Shown in pieces: positions 15,582 through 25,008 of a stretch of 64,000 nt of DNA. The stretch is from Pelotomaculum sp. PtaU1.Bin035 (GTDB lineage: Bacteria; Bacillota; Desulfotomaculia; Desulfotomaculales; Pelotomaculaceae): contig MVRN01000127.1 in the NCBI GenBank assembly GCA_002067965.1, positions 25,191 to 89,190 on the forward strand, given 5' to 3'. The position numbers and the translations under genes were made by a program. Position 1 is the stretch's first letter. Each line of letters starts with the position of its first letter. The notes beneath the pieces are model-generated. The model did not search any database, was not told the DNA's origin, and saw only the letters and a program-made list of their open reading frames with translations.

Positions 15582-16829
15582 ATGCAAAAAGATAGTGAAT
15601 ACTCTGTAGCAAAAGGGCCTTACAAAGGCTACCCGGGTGACTGGATAGTTATTGAATTAGGTATTTTGCTAAATAAAGTTAGAAGACCAGTAGAAGTCAT
15701 CCCTGATCATGAATACCGGGAAATTGGCATCCGTTCTCATGGAAAAGGACTGTTTCATAAAGAGCCGGTTAAAGGAAGCGACCTGGGAAGTAAATCCGTT
15801 TTTTGGGTTGAGGTGGACTGCTTAATCATTAATATTGTTTTTGCATGGGAGCAAGCCGTCGGAATTACCACCGCTCAGGAAAAAGGAATGATTGCTTCGC
15901 ACAGGTTCCCGATGTGGCAGCCAAAAGGAAACATAGACTTAAATTACCTTTTGAGGATTTTTTTGACACCTTACGGCAGGTATCTCCTTGAATTGGCCTC
16001 GCCTGGCGGAGCGGGGAGAAATAGGACGCTCGGGCGGGATAACTTTGATAAAACCCCGGTCTGCATACCTTCAAGTATTAAAGAGCAGCAAAGAATAGTT
16101 CAAATCCTCTCAGCTTGGGACAAGGCCATCGGACTAAAAGAGCAGCTGATTAACGAGAAAAAAAGACAGAAAAAATGGCTGATGCAAAACCTGCTCACAG
16201 GAGTAAGGCGTCTTCCCGGTTTTACAGGAGAGTGGCAAAAGGTTCGTTTGGGGGACGTTTGCACTGTAAATGATAATTTGTTAAGCGAAAATACCCAATC
16301 GGATTTAAAATTTTGGTATGTGGATTTGTCTAGTATTAATGGAGGGAGGATTACAGAACCAGCAAAGGCGGTTAAATTTGATGAATTACCTTTGAGAGCG
16401 AGGCGATTGTTTAAAAAGGGCGACATTCTTATGTCTACATTAAGGCCGTATTTACTTGGCTTCGCTTATATAGATAAGGAATATGACTATTATGTTTGTT
16501 CTACCGGTTTTGCCGTAGTCCGGGCAAAAGAAGGTGTTTGTTCGAAATTTGTTTACTACGCTCTGTTTTCTGAAGGTGTTGTTCGTCAAATGAATCAATG
16601 TTTAATGGGTACAAATTATCCTGCGTTGAGCAATAATGATATTAATCAACTGTATTTTGAACTCCCTCTCCTCCCGGAGCAAGCTGCCATCGCCGATATC
16701 ATATCCACGGCGGACCGGGAAATTGACTTGCACAAAAAGCAGCTTGGTGAGCTGATAAAGCAGAAAAATACCCTGACGCAACTATTGCTGACAGGTGCTG
16801 TCAGAGTCAATTCGCAGGAGGTTTCTTGA
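15582..16829 (+). CDS. hsdS: Type I restriction-modification specificity subunit HsdS
   Basis: 415-residue DNA-recognition subunit with the two-fold layout of HsdS. The first TRD spans about residues 15-160 (GDWIVIELG start, REIGIRSHGKG); a coiled conserved region follows (IPSSIKEQQRIVQILSAWDK); the second TRD spans about 205-370 (WQKVRLGDVC, FKKGDILMSTLRPYL), then a second coiled region (LPEQAAIADIISTADREID). It directs HsdM and HsdR to a bipartite target. ATG at 15582 lies close behind AGGAGAG; GTG at 15579 is an alternative. The stop overlaps the hsdR start by one base, so translation is coupled. Confidence 0.92.
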   Translation: MQKDSEYSVAKGPYKGYPGDWIVIELGILLNKVRRPVEVIPDHEYREIGIRSHGKGLFHKEPVKGSDLGSKSVFWVEVDCLIINIVFAWEQAVGITTAQEKGMIASHRFPMWQPKGNIDLNYLLRIFLTPYGRYLLELASPGGAGRNRTLGRDNFDKTPVCIPSSIKEQQRIVQILSAWDKAIGLKEQLINEKKRQKKWLMQNLLTGVRRLPGFTGEWQKVRLGDVCTVNDNLLSENTQSDLKFWYVDLSSINGGRITEPAKAVKFDELPLRARRLFKKGDILMSTLRPYLLGFAYIDKEYDYYVCSTGFAVVRAKEGVCSKFVYYALFSEGVVRQMNQCLMGTNYPALSNNDINQLYFELPLLPEQAAIADIISTADREIDLHKKQLGELIKQKNTLTQLLLTGAVRVNSQEVS

Positions 16830-19800
16830 TGCTTAACGACACAATGCCCGGCGAACGCCCGGAGAGTCAGGACCGGGCGATAAAAGTTTTAGAGAGATTA
16901 GGATACCAGTACATACCGCGTTCCCAGGCGGAGATTTTGCGCGGACGGCTTTCCAATGTGCTGTTCATTGATGTTTTGCGCGAGTTTCTGCACCGGCAGT
17001 CCTTTGTGTACAGGGGCAAGCGGACGCCCTTTTCCGACCGGTCGATCGGAAAGGCGATAAACGATATCGACGCGCCGCTTGTTGCCGGCCTGATGTCCGC
17101 GAGCAAGATGATCTACGACCTGCTAATTTCCGGCAACAGCTACGAAGAAGAGTTGTTTGACGGCGGACGCCAGTCCTTCGACTTAAAGTTTATCGACTGG
17201 GAGCAGCCGGAAAACAATATCTGGCAGGTGACGGACGAATTCCCGGTGGAATGTCTGAACGGCAAATATGCGCGGCCGGATATCGTGCTGCTCGTCAACG
17301 GCATTCCCCTGGTTGTGATCGAATGCAAAAAATCCAGCGTGGATGTGGAGCAGGGTGTCTCGCAAAACATACTCAACTGGCAGCCTGAATATATCCCTCA
17401 TCTGTTAAAATTCTCCCAAATTGTCATGGCCATGAGCCCCAACACCGTTAAATACGGCACCTGCGGCACCCTTTCCGAATACTTTTGCATATGGCGGGAA
17501 AGAGACTATCAATGGCAGCAGGAAAAATGCAGTAATATCAGCCCCGACGGACGGGTTGGTGAACAGGACAGGGCGATTGTTTCCTTGCTCTCCCGGGATA
17601 GGCTGCTGGAATTGATTCGTTATTTCATCCTATATGACAACAATGTAAAAAAAATAGCTCGTTATCAGCAGTTTTTCGGCATCCAGGCAGCTATGAAACG
17701 TATAAAAGGTGAAGACAACAAGAATACCAAAAGCGGTGTGATCTGGCATACGCAAGGCAGTGGCAAATCTTTGACCATGGTGATGCTGGTTAAAAAAATT
17801 CTGACTGACCCGGAAATCAAAAATCCCCGTTTTGTGCTGGTCAACGACCGGATCAACCTGGATAAACAGCTTAGAGATAATTTCGCTAAAACACAGCTTA
17901 GCCCGGCCCGCGCCAAAACCGGTAAAGGCCTGATCGAGCTGTTAAATGACAAAAGCGTGACTATCATTACCACCCTGGTACATAAATTTGACACGGCGGC
18001 CAAAAGCAGGATCAGGATTGAAGACAATAATATTTTTTTACTGGTGGACGAGAGTCACCGCACCCACTACGGCCAGCTTCATAGTTTAATGATTGACGTG
18101 CTGCCCAACGCGATAAAGATAGGATTTACCGGCACGCCTCTGCTCAAGAAAGACAAGTTCAACACCTATAAAAGATTCGGGCCGCTTATTGACAGTTACC
18201 CGATTGACCGGGCTGTGGAAGACGGTGTCATTGTTCCTCTTGTCTATGAGGGCAGGATTATCCCCCAGGACGTGGCCGGCGGGAAGATAGACGAATACCT
18301 CAAATATATCATCGCGCCGTTAAACCCTGAGCGGCAGAAAGATATGAAGCGCAAGTGGAGCCGGTTTTTGCCCCTGGCGCAGACCCGCCAGCGTATCGAT
18401 ATGGTGGCCTTTGATATTCACGAGCACTATATCGTTTACGCCAAACCAAAGGGGTTTAAGGCCTTGGTCGCGGCCTCATCCCGCCCGTCCGCTATCGACC
18501 TGCATAAATCTATCAAAAGGCTTGGCGGGGTGAAAACGGCGGTAGTGATATCGCCCGAAAATATTAATGAGGGCGAGGAGCTTACCGGAGAAAACAAGAA
18601 GAAAATTAAGGCCTTTTTCAAAGAAGAGGTGGAGCCGCTCTTTGGCAACAACTATGAGGAATATGAGGACTGGGCAAAAAACAGCTTTATTGGCGGTGAA
18701 GACGTGGATATGCTGATTGTCAAAGATATGCTGCTGACCGGCTTTGACGCGCCGTCCGCCGCCGTGCTTTATGTGGATAAGCCCATGAAGGAACACTCGC
18801 TGCTGCAGGCCATCGCCCGGGTCAACCGCGTGTGCCCCGGCAAAGATTTCGGGCTCATCGTGGATTATTGGGGTATTTTCAGCAAGCTTAATACTGCCAT
18901 GGATATGTATTCAGATGAAAAATCGGGCATGGACGGATATGACCAGGCTGATATAGAAAAGGCTATTCTTGGCGCCGGTGATCAGAAGCTCAAACTGGAA
19001 AAGGCCCATCAAGGATTGTGGGCGGTATTTGAGGGGAGGGAATTTGATCGAAGCAATTCCGAAGGCTGGCAGAGCGTACTGGCGGATATTGATTTTAGAA
19101 AGATTTTTTATGAACGGCTTTCAAAATTTTCACGTTTATTAGATTTGGTCATGGGAAGCTATGCTTTATATAACGCTGTCGGATATGACAATGTTCAAAA
19201 ATACAAGCAAGATTTACTTCATTTTCAAAAACTTCGCGGGGCAATTTTGCTCCGTTACAATGAAAAAGTGGACTTTAGCAGATATGAAGACGGTATTCGC
19301 AGCCTTCTAAATAAATTTGTGCTTTCCGAACCCGGCCAAATTATTGCTGAACCTGTTTCCATCCATGATCCCGAGGGGATGAAGGAGCAGCTTGAAAAGC
19401 TGGACAGCAAAGCCGCTAAAGGTGACGCCATTCGTACGCGCATGGACAGAGAACTGGAAACCTGCCGTTATGATGATCCTTTACTGCATAAGAAGTTTTC
19501 CGAGCAAATCAGAGAAACCTTTGAAGAGTACAAAGCATCAAGGAATGACGATTCTTATCTTTATAAAATGGAAAAAATCGCAGATGATTTTAAAAGAGGC
19601 TATACCAGCCGCCATTACCCCTCCTGTATAGACAATGACAGTGACGCGAAAGCTTTTTATGGATCGATTCAAAATATCATTGCCGGTGAAATTAAGAATG
19701 TTTCGCCGGAAATAGATGAAGCTATGGGGCATATGGCTATTGAGGTCAAAAAGGCTATATCCAACCGGGCAAAGGTGGACTGGCGTTTTAACGTATCGGT

Positions 19801-19933
19801 GCAAAGAGATATGACACAAGTGCTTGACGATCTTATTTGGGATTTTATCGAAGAACACGGGATAGAACTGCCGGTTGAGAAAATTGATTTAATATTAGAA
19901 GGACTTATGAAAACAGCAATTAGCAGGTATTAG
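16829..19933 (+). CDS. hsdR: Type I restriction endonuclease subunit HsdR
   Basis: 1034-residue motor-nuclease of the Type I complex; translocates DNA with ATP and cuts non-methylated DNA at a distance. The N-terminal PD-(D/E)xK nuclease is visible as PDIVLLVNGIPLVVIECKK. Superfamily 2 helicase motifs follow in order: Walker A HTQGSGKSL near residue 310, DESH box near 405, GFTGTPLL, and TGFDAPSAAVLYVDKP with LLQAIARVNR. A helical C-terminus binds the rest of the complex. ATG at 16829 is chosen for the AGGAGG eight bases before it. No frameshift is seen, so the system should be able to restrict. Confidence 0.95.
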   Translation: MLNDTMPGERPESQDRAIKVLERLGYQYIPRSQAEILRGRLSNVLFIDVLREFLHRQSFVYRGKRTPFSDRSIGKAINDIDAPLVAGLMSASKMIYDLLISGNSYEEELFDGGRQSFDLKFIDWEQPENNIWQVTDEFPVECLNGKYARPDIVLLVNGIPLVVIECKKSSVDVEQGVSQNILNWQPEYIPHLLKFSQIVMAMSPNTVKYGTCGTLSEYFCIWRERDYQWQQEKCSNISPDGRVGEQDRAIVSLLSRDRLLELIRYFILYDNNVKKIARYQQFFGIQAAMKRIKGEDNKNTKSGVIWHTQGSGKSLTMVMLVKKILTDPEIKNPRFVLVNDRINLDKQLRDNFAKTQLSPARAKTGKGLIELLNDKSVTIITTLVHKFDTAAKSRIRIEDNNIFLLVDESHRTHYGQLHSLMIDVLPNAIKIGFTGTPLLKKDKFNTYKRFGPLIDSYPIDRAVEDGVIVPLVYEGRIIPQDVAGGKIDEYLKYIIAPLNPERQKDMKRKWSRFLPLAQTRQRIDMVAFDIHEHYIVYAKPKGFKALVAASSRPSAIDLHKSIKRLGGVKTAVVISPENINEGEELTGENKKKIKAFFKEEVEPLFGNNYEEYEDWAKNSFIGGEDVDMLIVKDMLLTGFDAPSAAVLYVDKPMKEHSLLQAIARVNRVCPGKDFGLIVDYWGIFSKLNTAMDMYSDEKSGMDGYDQADIEKAILGAGDQKLKLEKAHQGLWAVFEGREFDRSNSEGWQSVLADIDFRKIFYERLSKFSRLLDLVMGSYALYNAVGYDNVQKYKQDLLHFQKLRGAILLRYNEKVDFSRYEDGIRSLLNKFVLSEPGQIIAEPVSIHDPEGMKEQLEKLDSKAAKGDAIRTRMDRELETCRYDDPLLHKKFSEQIRETFEEYKASRNDDSYLYKMEKIADDFKRGYTSRHYPSCIDNDSDAKAFYGSIQNIIAGEIKNVSPEIDEAMGHMAIEVKKAISNRAKVDWRFNVSVQRDMTQVLDDLIWDFIEEHGIELPVEKIDLILEGLMKTAISRY

Positions 19934-19936
19934 ACT

Positions 19937-20668
19937 ATGAGTATGAAGAAGCTTTATTTTACGAAGCTATTGGGCAATATTGAAGTAATTATTGAGCGCA
20001 AGAGCATAAAAAACATCCGGCTTAAGGTGTTCCCAAGCGGTATCGTGAAGTTATCAGCGCCAACTGGAGTATCGGACAAATACCTTGAAGATTTTCTTAA
20101 AAGTAAAACGGCATGGATTGAAAAGTCTTTGAATTTCTTCAAAGACACGAAAGCCGGTGAGTCTGAAACAATAATACAAAGCGGAGCTACTACCCGTATT
20201 TTAGGCAGGCAAATCAGAATCATTGTCAATGAAGCTAAATTCCACAGGATTGAACAAAAGGAGGATTGTGTTTATATTCAGTCTCCCGCCCCTAAAGATA
20301 CGCAAGCCTTACAAAAGCAATTTGGGCGGTGGTGGCAAAAACAGAGCAAGTCATATTTTTTAGCGGCTATTGACAGGTTGTATCCAATTATTGCTAAACA
20401 TGGTTTTGGTAAACCGGAACTCCAGGTCAGGAGGATGAAAACTATTTGGGGCAGCTGCTCCAGAAGGTATGGCAAAATCAACCTGAATTACTATTTGTAC
20501 AAAGCTCCGCCGCCCTGTATCGATTATGTTGTATTACATGAACTGGCGCACTTTCTTTATCCCAAACATAATAAAGTATTTTATGATTTTCTGACTGTCC
20601 ATATGCCGGATTGGAAAGAGCGAAAAAGAATACTTGATCATGAGATTGCAAAAGAACTGGGTAATTAA
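19937..20668 (+). CDS. YgjP-like (DUF45/M48-related) zinc metallopeptidase
   Basis: 243-residue protein of the YgjP/DUF45 family. The zinc-binding motif HELAHFLYPKHNKVFYDFL gives HExxH plus a third His; the preceding WGSCSRRYGKINLNYYL is a family hallmark. It follows hsdR by three bases and is clearly part of the same operon. YgjP-like genes are often next to Type I R-M genes, but their substrate is not known; a role in controlling HsdR level by proteolysis is a possible inference (ClpXP does this in E. coli). Confidence 0.9.
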   Translation: MSMKKLYFTKLLGNIEVIIERKSIKNIRLKVFPSGIVKLSAPTGVSDKYLEDFLKSKTAWIEKSLNFFKDTKAGESETIIQSGATTRILGRQIRIIVNEAKFHRIEQKEDCVYIQSPAPKDTQALQKQFGRWWQKQSKSYFLAAIDRLYPIIAKHGFGKPELQVRRMKTIWGSCSRRYGKINLNYYLYKAPPPCIDYVVLHELAHFLYPKHNKVFYDFLTVHMPDWKERKRILDHEIAKELGN

Positions 20669-20684
20669 TCGGGCTTTATCGGCT

Positions 20685-21680
20685 TTATATTATTGCCTCT
20701 ATTTTCTGCCTTTGCTCGGCGTTACCAATAATGATTATCTTCATCCCGGGCTTCAGTTTCATTTTCGGAGACGGATTATAAACCCACTTGGACTCGGGGG
20801 TCTGGACAGCCACAGGGAATAGACCGGCTATATTAAGAAAATCGACTTCACCGATAGTCTTGTCAATAGCATTGGAGTTATCCGGAATATTTATTTCCTC
20901 TACTCTTAGGTTCTCGTCCTTGTCCCTCAACATAATGTCCATAAAGCCCACGGCGGAAGGGCGGACCATTTCCGAGGCAATTCTCATTCCGCCGATATAG
21001 TTTGGGGATACCACCGAGTCGGCGCCGGATTTTATAAACTTCCCAATCAGTTTGTTGTCTTTGCATCTGGAAACAATACGTATATTATCGTTTAGTTGTC
21101 TTGCAGACAGGGTTATAAGCAGGTTATCCTTGTCCTCCGCCACGCATGCCATGATCCCCTTTGCCCTTTTAATACCGGCTTTAATCAGCACTTCGTCGTT
21201 GGTCGAATCCCCTTCGATCCAGAGCATGTTATCCAGCGTTTCGCTCTCAATTTCTTGGATGCGTGCGGAGTTTTTTTCCACGACTACCATCTTCCGCTTC
21301 GTTTCAATAAACTCGCGAATAATGTGAATGCCGGTTTCACCGATGCCGCAAAGGATATAGTGTCCATTTAGTTCCCGAATGATTTTGTCCATCTTTTTTC
21401 TCCAGAAATTCCTTAAAAGATCTCCCTCCACGAGGAAGGCTGTTATAGTTGATAGAAAATAAAGAAATACGCTGATTCCGCATACTATCAAGAACATTGT
21501 GAATACCCTGCCGCCGGTTGTGTCGGAATGGGCGGTAATCTCCCCATATCCCACCGAAGCGAGGGTGATTAAGGTCATATAAGCGCAGTCAATCCAACTG
21601 GATTCTCCATTGCTTATGATCCGGTAACCTATCGTCCCAATTATAAAAATGGCTGTGACAATAGGTATAGCCTGGATCAC
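20685..21680 (-). CDS. Potassium channel with RCK (TrkA_N/TrkA_C) domain
   Basis: 331-residue MthK-like two-TM channel. TM1 is near residues 3-22, a pore helix carries selectivity filter SVGYGE near residue 43, and TM2 is near 60-80. A cytoplasmic RCK domain follows with Rossmann nucleotide motif GIGETGIHI, then a TrkA_C domain (ISEMVRPS-like region and KPGMKIIIIG near the end). It should conduct K+ and be gated by ligands at the RCK ring. GTG at 21680 is the only reasonable start: an in-frame TGA lies about ten codons upstream. The gene converges with the YgjP gene, only 16 bases apart. Confidence 0.9.
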   Translation of the reverse strand: MIQAIPIVTAIFIIGTIGYRIISNGESSWIDCAYMTLITLASVGYGEITAHSDTTGGRVFTMFLIVCGISVFLYFLSTITAFLVEGDLLRNFWRKKMDKIIRELNGHYILCGIGETGIHIIREFIETKRKMVVVEKNSARIQEIESETLDNMLWIEGDSTNDEVLIKAGIKRAKGIMACVAEDKDNLLITLSARQLNDNIRIVSRCKDNKLIGKFIKSGADSVVSPNYIGGMRIASEMVRPSAVGFMDIMLRDKDENLRVEEINIPDNSNAIDKTIGEVDFLNIAGLFPVAVQTPESKWVYNPSPKMKLKPGMKIIIIGNAEQRQKIEAII

Positions 21681-21994
21681 TCTCTTTTTGAAATCGTCTA
21701 TAATTCACCACCCCCTCCGGTGAAAATGAACTCCCCAAAACGATATGATTTTATCGTTAATGATAACATATGTTATGTTGTGCATCAAACAAAAAAGACA
21801 CCTATAATCGCGGCAGCAATTATTAATTGATATAAGCTTAGGCAACGAGGAAACTAAGACTTGTCTAAATATGGGTGCTGGCAAAGCCAATTGGAACCAC
21901 TCGCATGAATCATGCCAAATAAGATTTTTTTCACAAATTTAATAAACTTGAATAATATGGAATTAGATGGCTAATAAGAAGGAAGGTGCTGCTT
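21681..21994. other. Intergenic region between K+ channel and MASE3 gene
   Basis: AT-rich divergent region of about 310 bases, so it must hold promoters for both directions, but I see no well-spaced -35/-10 pair. The partial palindrome AACATATGTTATGTT lies near 21766. AAGGAAGG near 21979 is the ribosome binding site of the next gene. Confidence 0.4.
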
Positions 21995-22828
21995 GTGAAT
22001 CTATTTCATTTTATCCATAGAAGCAAAGACATATTGCTGACAATAGTAATAGCCCTTTTTGCTTTAGCTGCAGAAAATTTTTTGCTTTTTCATATAGCGG
22101 CTGAGGGAATTACTATTGTCATAGGTATAATATTTATTATTAAGGTTTATAAGATAAGGGAAACTTATAGTAATTCTTTAATGATATTATTAGGTTGTGC
22201 TTTATTAGCTGTTGGTCTAATTGATTTTTTGCATGTGATAACATATTTCGGAATGGAAGTTCCAATAAGAGATAGCGCTAACAAATCCACACAACTGTGG
22301 ATTGCCGGACGATATGTGTTATCTATCTCTTTTCTGTTGGCACCGTTTTTTCTAAAACGTAAATATCCGGGATATTATTTTTACTTGGTTTATGCATTGG
22401 TATCATCGATTATTTTAGGAGCCATATTCTTATCTGAGACAATACCAGCTTGTTTAACAGAAGATAAGGGTCTCACCAATTTTAAAATATATAATGAATA
22501 TATCATTATTGCAATATTCTTTTTTGCATTGGCGCATTTCTATGGGAATAGAAAACTAATTGACCGGAACTGTTTTGTTGGAACACAAGTTGCTCTGATT
22601 ATTTTCATTGTATCTGAAATTTGTTTTATTTTATATATGCAAGTATATTCAGTTGTTAATATTCTTGGCCATATGTTAAAAGTCCTAGCTTATGTTTATG
22701 TCTATTATGGTTTAGTATTACATGAACCAAATATTTTCAGGCGAAAACATTTTTTATCAAAACCTTTGCTAAAGAAACCAAGCACTAAACAAAATTATCA
22801 TAGGATTTATAAGATTAAAAGAAGATAG
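21995..22828 (+). CDS. MASE3-domain membrane sensor lacking an output domain
   Basis: 277-residue integral membrane protein made of about seven or eight hydrophobic helices. The MASE3 pattern is present: FHIAAEGITIVIGIIF in the second helix region, then GLIDFLHVITYFGM. MASE3 normally forms the N-terminal sensor of histidine kinases, diguanylate cyclases or chemoreceptor-like proteins. Here the protein ends after the last helix with a basic tail (FRRKHFL, then KIKRR), so it has no signalling output. It is either a truncated sensor or a stand-alone partner. GTG at 21995 is chosen for AAGGAAGG eight bases upstream. A decayed recombinase lies directly downstream, which fits truncation by rearrangement. 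Confidence 0.75.
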   Translation: MNLFHFIHRSKDILLTIVIALFALAAENFLLFHIAAEGITIVIGIIFIIKVYKIRETYSNSLMILLGCALLAVGLIDFLHVITYFGMEVPIRDSANKSTQLWIAGRYVLSISFLLAPFFLKRKYPGYYFYLVYALVSSIILGAIFLSETIPACLTEDKGLTNFKIYNEYIIIAIFFFALAHFYGNRKLIDRNCFVGTQVALIIFIVSEICFILYMQVYSVVNILGHMLKVLAYVYVYYGLVLHEPNIFRRKHFLSKPLLKKPSTKQNYHRIYKIKRR

Positions 22829-23170
22829 CAATTCCTGGTGCTTTCCGTACTTCTGTGTCCCAATACTTCGGAAATTACTGGTACTGGTGTCTTCTTTTCG
22901 AGCAGGACTCCTGCCAAACTATGGCGGAAAGATTTCTGTGCCTGACTATGGTGTGTAAAAACCCAGTTGATTAGCGTAGTTCATCAATAGCTGCTGGCTT
23001 ATTAAACACACATCCGCTTACATTATTGTTTTTCAGATAGCTGAGAAAGTGCTGGAAACGGTGCTTATAATCCCCAACGGTTTCACGGGAAATTCCATAG
23101 GATTTTCTGTATGCGAAATAGTTTTGCATCGTTTGGCCAATAGCACCCGGCAAATCGCGGTATTTCTGGT
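22815..23170 (-). pseudogene. Decayed tyrosine recombinase (phage-type integrase)
   Basis: Two halves of a tyrosine recombinase remain. Minus-strand 22971-23153 encodes a core-binding (SAM-like) domain: MQNYFAYRKSYGISRETV and HRFQHFLSYLKNN. Minus-strand about 22830-22965 encodes the catalytic C-terminus: KSFRHSLAGVLLEKKTP, then ISEVLGHRSTEST and a final CYL in place of the tyrosine box. The middle, including the first catalytic Arg, is missing, and a stop lies between the halves. It is therefore a deletion remnant of an XerC/D-like or transposon integrase. Confidence 0.75.
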
Positions 23171-23175
23171 TAGCT

Positions 23176-23882
23176 TTAGTTTATACTGCATTTATTTTCC
23201 TTTTGCGTAGCTTTTCCTCCATGCAATAGATGATATAAAAAGGCGCATGCGAACGCAACAATCACCATACCTATATAGATACCCCTGTAGCCCCCAAAAG
23301 GAATAAATACTCCTAATATAACTGGTCCAATTCCAACCCCCAAGTCTAAGAATATATAAAAGGTGGAGTTCGCCAAGCCCAGCCGTTGCTGTGGTGTGAC
23401 CTTAACGGCAATTGCCAGTCCACAAGACTGTACGATTCCCACGCCGAAGCCGAGAAAAGCACCGGCTAATAATAAGGTAACATTATGGTGAGCTTGGCTA
23501 AGAAGCGCCATTCCGATCATGAAGATAAGAAAAGCTGGATACATGGTTATATTTTCACCTTTGGAATCAAACAATCGGCCGGTAAACGGTCTCGAAATTA
23601 AGATGGCGACAGAATATATCATAAAAAAGAAACTGGCGGCGTCCACTAAATGAATTTCATTGGCATACGGTGTGAGGAAGGAAAGGATACTTGAATAGCA
23701 AAAGTAAATAATAGCGCAAACAATGCAAATTGGAATGGTCTTAGATTCAAAGAAATTGCTCCATTTAAATACTTTCATCTCCTCTAATTGTTCATTTGTC
23801 AACTTAACTTCAGGCACAGATAAAAAGAATACGTTTGCCAAAGTCAATACTGCAGATATTGTGCAAACAATAAAAATCAACC
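23176..23882 (-). pseudogene. MFS transporter, C-terminal half only
   Basis: About 235 residues of a major facilitator superfamily permease, from around TM6 to TM12, with the charged central loop (VKLTNEQLEEMKVF) and the half-repeat motif SRPFTGRLFDSKGEN. The N-terminal half is missing; the open frame upstream of about 23882 reads into the antisense of a LysR-type gene and is not MFS sequence. The 5' end with promoter has been deleted, so it is unlikely to be functional. Original substrate unknown; drug or metabolite export is typical of the group. Confidence 0.8.
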
Positions 23883-23883
23883 T

Positions 23884-24305
23884 ATGGAAATACAAAAACA
23901 ACTTATGAATGGCGAAATCGATCTCTGTATTTCTTCCCTGCCTATTGACCAGTTGGAAATTCATTGTGTGCCCTTGATAAATGAAGAAATTTTTTTGGCT
24001 GTACCACAAGAGCATCGTTTGGCAAAGCGGAATTTACTCCAAATATTACATTTGAATGCTCTACTCCTGAAGTAATATGCCGACTGGTTAAAGCCGGATT
24101 TGGTAACGCCTTTATTCCAGCTTATTGGTGGGATATAATTAATACGGAATCATTAGTAAAATTGCATATTGAAAATCCTACTTGTCAGCGAACCATTTGG
24201 TTATCTTGGGTCAAAGGGCATTACTTGTCAATGGCAGCTCGCAATTTCAGTCAATTTGTGATTAAATATTTTCACGAGCTTAATGGAAACGAACACTCAA
24301 TTTAG
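23884..24305 (+). pseudogene. LysR-type regulator, broken fragment
   Basis: Two parts of a LysR substrate-binding domain: 23884-24075 encodes LMNGEIDLCISSLPIDQ and FLAVPQEHRLAK, and after a shift with loss of sequence about 24040-24305 encodes TFECSTPEVICRLVKAGFG and IPAYWW to the natural C-terminus. The whole N-terminal helix-turn-helix is missing and an internal piece is lost. It faces away from the MFS remnant, as LysR regulators usually do from their target, and both are cut at the same junction near 23880. Confidence 0.75.
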
Positions 24306-24534
24306 GTTTTGTCAGTATAGACATCGTCCGTAGATTAATTCTTTATTAGGATGAAAACATATTAGGTCTAAAGGGACATTCTTCTGAACTAAAATAGTGT
24401 AAATTTTCCAGTAAGATCAATGAGAACCGTCCCCACATTGGCACATTGGTCACCCATTGGTCACCGATGGTGGGCCTGACCTTAATTCCGGCAAAATCAG
24501 TATTATCCCTGTTAATTAAGTGCTAGTATATTAA

Positions 24535-24563
24535 AATAAGACCCGTCAAGGGTCTTATTGTTT
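24535..24563 (+). terminator. Rho-independent terminator
   Basis: A perfect 10-bp stem AATAAGACCC/GGGTCTTATT with a GTCAA loop, followed by GTTTT. It lies downstream of the LysR remnant and may once have ended its transcript. Confidence 0.7.
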
Positions 24564-24650
24564 TCGCTACCCTATAAGGTCCACACATAACTATACGTAC
24601 GGTAGATTGTGAAGCAGCCTCTATAATGTTTCACCAGAATATAGACAATG

Positions 24651-24730
24651 TTTAAAAACCTTTTTATTACCGAAAATCGTAATATAAATCATCAAAAGCG
24701 TGGTTTTATGACCGGTGGGTTGGAGGGGAA
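24651..24730 (+). repeat. Conserved intergenic element, copy A
   Basis: About 80 bases that align closely with 51387-51468. The most conserved core is AAAAGCGTGGTTTTATGACC followed by GGTGGGTTGG. It lies about 280 bases before the DUF3352 gene and upstream of a terminator-like hairpin, an arrangement compatible with a cis-acting RNA or a protein-binding site. It is not a riboswitch I recognise. Confidence 0.6.
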
Positions 24731-24836
24731 CCTTATCGGCTATATACTTGTAGGAGCATGTATTTGACGGCGCTGTTTCTGAGCTTAATAGCAGAAAGGT
24801 TTTTTTGTTATGGCGATGTAATTGCCGGGCCGCTAA

Positions 24837-24884
24837 CCCGGCTATGTTTTTGAACCATAGCCGCCGGGGTGTTTTTTCTTTCTA
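24837..24884 (+). terminator. Terminator-like hairpin upstream of the zinc-ribbon cluster
   Basis: CCCGGCTATG pairs with CATAGCC(GCC)GGG across a short T-rich loop, followed by GTGTTTTTTCTTTCT. It lies between element A and the first gene of the zinc-ribbon cluster, so it could end upstream transcription or act as an attenuator. Confidence 0.6.
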
Positions 24885-25008
24885 TCATGTTGTTATCATA
24901 AATATATCTAGCGGCAAAGGGGGGGACAAATAAACAGTTAGAACTGGATTTAAGGTCGTAATTTGTTTGATTTTTTTGATTTGGATGAGAGACGGAGTGA
25001 TTTGAGAT

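Noticed and set aside
23884..24075. Stand-alone small protein start (MEIQKQL...)
   Set aside because: The sequence is the interior of a LysR substrate-binding domain; its Met is an internal codon and no ribosome binding site is present.
24651..24730. Assignment of element A as a c-di-GMP riboswitch
   Set aside because: The GEMM-I core and the class II pseudoknot sequences I know are not present.
24306..25008. Possible small gene or tRNA in the 700-base gap
   Set aside because: No open frame of note and no tRNA cloverleaf seen; the gap is explained by terminators and the repeated element A.
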